Source: Leptospira ellisii (lineage in GTDB: Bacteria > Spirochaetota > Leptospiria > Leptospirales > Leptospiraceae). From it: a stretch of DNA of 8,205 nucleotides. The notes beneath the pieces are model-generated. The model saw only the letters and a program-made list of their open reading frames with translations, did not search any database and was not told where the DNA came from. This document shows, in pieces, positions 6,314 through 8,205 of the stretch; within the stretch, counting starts at the first letter, position 1, and each line of letters opens with the position of its first letter. Location of the stretch: the NCBI RefSeq assembly GCF_002811955.1, contig NZ_NPEF01000178.1:1-8205 (forward strand), written 5' to 3'. The translations under genes and the position numbers were made by a program.

Positions 6314-6955
6314 TCAGGGTTTAGCGACCGTTCCCCCTGCATCTTCTATGATCATTTCCGCGATCCGTATCAGCCGTTTCAGGATCGGTTCCGCGGTTTC
6401 GTAGTCGCCGTAACACACGACCAGTTTTTCCACGGGTGGTTGGATCAGGGAAATCGCCTTAGCGGACAAAACCAACGAGGAAAGATTGGTTTCGTTTAAC
6501 AAATTCAAGGATTCGAATTCCGAAAGAAAACGGTTGATCTCCTTGATCAGAGCCTCGTCCGCAATGTCGTTCTTTTCGAAAAAGGATTCTATTTTTAGAA
6601 TATAGTCCGTCAGAATCTGTTTGATCCTGCTTTCGTCGTCGCTCGGTCTCCGTTTTGCGGTGAGCGTGTTTACGATCCCGTATCGGGACATCGCCGCCTC
6701 GTAATAAGAATTCACTTCCTGTCGTTTGGACTGGACGATCCGGAACAATCTCAAAACACCCACCAATCGATCGGGAAGATTTTTTCCGTGATCGGATTCC
6801 AAAATCGCGGTTCTGGAATCCTGATCGTGGGACGGTAACACCGACAATCGATCCAGGATACGATTCGCGCTGGAACCGGCGCTGTAAGCCGCCAATTCCT
6901 TGATGATCGCGAGATAGTTTCCCGCCAGGGATTTGTCCGTGTCGGCCGCGCTCAT
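6314..6955 (-). CDS. Unknown predicted helical cytoplasmic protein
   Basis: This 213-residue protein has no signal peptide, membrane segment or motif that I recognise. It reads as mostly alpha-helical, with alternating hydrophobic and charged residues, for example VGVLRLFRIVQSKRQEV and EALIKEINRFLSEFESLNLL, and a C-terminal helix PILKRLIRIAEMIIEDAG. Coding status is supported by its place: the ATG overlaps the stop of the cyclophilin gene as ATGA, and the frame is open with biased codon use like its neighbours. No Shine-Dalgarno sequence precedes it, which fits translational coupling. A 53-base gap separates it from the exported protein gene downstream. Function unknown. Confidence 0.72.
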   Translation of the reverse strand: MSAADTDKSLAGNYLAIIKELAAYSAGSSANRILDRLSVLPSHDQDSRTAILESDHGKNLPDRLVGVLRLFRIVQSKRQEVNSYYEAAMSRYGIVNTLTAKRRPSDDESRIKQILTDYILKIESFFEKNDIADEALIKEINRFLSEFESLNLLNETNLSSLVLSAKAISLIQPPVEKLVVCYGDYETAEPILKRLIRIAEMIIEDAGGTVAKP

Positions 6956-7845
6956 GGATTTTGTTTTGGAGCCGGCTCGGGGGTGGAAACGTTTCGTTTG
7001 TCCACGATGAGCACTTTTTTGATCGTCGTTTTGGAATTGCCCGCTTTTACGATGCGGTCCACGACTTCGCCTCCGGAAACCAGTTGTCCGAAAACGGTAT
7101 GCAAACCGTCGAGATGCGGAGTGTCCACTTGGTTGATGAAGAATTGTGAACCGTTCGTGTTCGGTCCCGCGTTGGCCATCGCGAGGGAACCTTTGACCGC
7201 GCGGTGGGAGTTTACGGATTCGTTATATTTATATCCGGTTCGAAACAGAATTTCGAGAACGGAAAGTTTTTTCGCTTCCTCGAACGCCTTTTCGATCTGT
7301 TCGCGTTTGGCTTCCGCCTCTTCCCTAGTTTTGATCTGAAGTTCGTTGGCGACGGCTCTTTGCAGTTGATATTGATAATACGGAGCCTGTCCCGCTTGGA
7401 TCTTATCCAATCCTAGGGATTTTCCGTTGATCTCGTCGTCGAAACGATATCCCGGTCCGCCGGTTCCGTCTCCGTTGGGACATCCTCCCTGGATCATAAA
7501 ATTCTCGATAACCCGATGAAAGGTCAGACCGTCGTAGAACGGCTTCTTCACCTTTTGTCCGTTTCTCGCCAAAAATTCCTTTTCTCCCTGCGCCAAGTCG
7601 ATGAAATTCTGCACCGTTTTCGGAGCGTCCTTATCGAAAAGTTCCACGATTAGATTTCCCTGAGTCGTCAAAAAAACGGCGTAGATCGCCGGTTTTTCCG
7701 GAAGGGAGACCGGAGAAACATCCTGTTTAGGAACCGCCACGGAAGAGGCGCTGTAGGATTCGGGTTGATAACGGGATTGTGCGAACGGATTCCGATTGCA
7801 CGCGAAAAAGCAGATAAAAAGAAATAGTCCGAAGGTTTTTCTCAT
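6952..7845 (-). CDS. Cyclophilin-type peptidyl-prolyl cis-trans isomerase, lipoprotein
   Basis: This enzyme catalyses proline cis-trans isomerisation and probably helps fold envelope proteins. A signal peptide ends in the lipobox FFAC (C16), so it should be lipid-anchored outside the cytoplasm. A low-complexity S/P/V linker covers about 17-50. The cyclophilin domain covers about 53-285. Catalytic-site residues match human CypA: R111, F116, M117 and Q119 in FHRVIENFMIQGG, A224 and F236 in MANAGPNTNGSQFF, and L245 and H249 in HLDGLHTVFG. H244 replaces the cyclosporin-contact tryptophan, as is usual for bacterial members. An insertion of about 70 residues (about 143-212), including a charged K/E-rich helix, splits the fold between FDDE and the MANA motif. 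The ATG overlaps the argH stop and the stop overlaps the next gene, so it is an internal operon gene. Confidence 0.9.
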   Translation of the reverse strand: MRKTFGLFLFICFFACNRNPFAQSRYQPESYSASSVAVPKQDVSPVSLPEKPAIYAVFLTTQGNLIVELFDKDAPKTVQNFIDLAQGEKEFLARNGQKVKKPFYDGLTFHRVIENFMIQGGCPNGDGTGGPGYRFDDEINGKSLGLDKIQAGQAPYYQYQLQRAVANELQIKTREEAEAKREQIEKAFEEAKKLSVLEILFRTGYKYNESVNSHRAVKGSLAMANAGPNTNGSQFFINQVDTPHLDGLHTVFGQLVSGGEVVDRIVKAGNSKTTIKKVLIVDKRNVSTPEPAPKQNP

Positions 7846-8205
7846 AGACGCAAGTTTTCAGCTTCCTCCAAAGATTCCAACGCAATTTTTAATTGTTCCT
7901 CCTGTCTTTTCCGGGAGGTTCCTCCATAAGAGATCTTTTTATCGGCGGATAAGGAAAGGGAGACCGCGTCCTCGTATTCCTTTCCGACGAAAAATTCGGA
8001 AATTTTTTTCCGATCTGTTTCGGGAAGATCGAAGAGGGTTTTCTTTTGTTCGACACAAACCCCGACCAAGGTACCCACAAGTTCGTGCGCGGTTCGAAAC
8101 GGAATGTGTTTCACTCCCACGAGAAAATCCGCGAGATCCGTGGCGGTGGCGAATCCGTTCTTTAGGGAAGATTCCGCGCGTTCCGGAACCCAAACCCAAC
8201 CTTCC
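7842..8205 (-). CDS. argH: Argininosuccinate lyase, C-terminal part (5' end beyond window)
   Basis: Only the last 120 codons are visible. ArgH splits argininosuccinate to arginine and fumarate, the last step of arginine synthesis. The frame reads through the window edge without a start: NGFATATDLADFLV, then KHIPFRTAHELVG, which is the well-known ArgH C-terminal stretch, and near the end SADKKISYGGTSRKRQEEQL, matching the usual closing S-x-GGTS block. The active-site regions of the enzyme lie further upstream, outside the window, so intactness cannot be judged. The TGA at 7844-7842 overlaps the start of the cyclophilin gene. It is the most upstream visible gene of the minus-strand operon. Confidence 0.93.
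   Translation of the reverse strand, partial: EGWVWVPERAESSLKNGFATATDLADFLVGVKHIPFRTAHELVGTLVGVCVEQKKTLFDLPETDRKKISEFFVGKEYEDAVSLSLSADKKISYGGTSRKRQEEQLKIALESLEEAENLRL

Noticed and set aside
6064..6342. Open frame spanning the gap before the exported-protein gene
   Set aside because: It overlaps both neighbours out of frame; the gene starting at 6260 has a proper signal peptide and the gap shows no coding signal.

Overview
The window looks like a chromosomal segment of a spirochaete of the genus Leptospira. This is inferred from gene content: AraC-type regulators whose N-terminal half is a membrane domain, a FecR-domain lipoprotein with a permissive spirochaete-style lipobox, a lipoprotein cyclophilin, and fliM next to argH. 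By eye the base composition is above that of L. interrogans, so a higher-GC species is possible. That placement is inference only.

Left part (1-2494): three regulators of one kind, a membrane-domain N-terminus joined to a C-terminal AraC helix-turn-helix. The first (1-227, minus, running off the edge) and the second (398-1294, plus) are divergent paralogues. The third (1313-2494, minus) converges on the second. The first two share an exact 26-base inverted repeat (1-26 and 401-426) in the same codon phase. The second gene has no recognisable start for its N-terminal region, although homology continues upstream of its first ATG. The segment between the repeats carries the 5' region and N-terminal codons of the left gene. 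Flipping it would move these, in frame, onto the right gene. This is the most interesting candidate in the window: a possible reciprocal on/off switch between two membrane-linked regulators, or the scar of one inversion or gene-conversion event.

Middle (2495-4254): a FecR-domain lipoprotein gene (minus) ending at a strong rho-independent terminator is divergent from a small single-cluster ferredoxin gene (plus). They share a 244-base intergenic region with a short inverted repeat. The ferredoxin gene is followed by a hairpin that can serve both strands, lying tail to tail with fliM.

Right part (4255-8205, all minus, transcribed right to left): argH (3' end only), a cyclophilin-type peptidyl-prolyl isomerase lipoprotein, an unknown helical protein, an unknown exported protein with a BsuPI-like N-terminal region, and fliM. 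Three of the four junctions are ATGA stop/start overlaps and the fourth is a 53-base gap, so this is very probably one operon with translational coupling. It links a housekeeping biosynthetic gene and an envelope foldase to the flagellar switch protein FliM, with two uncharacterised proteins between them.

No rRNA, tRNA, CRISPR array, insertion sequence or phage gene was seen.
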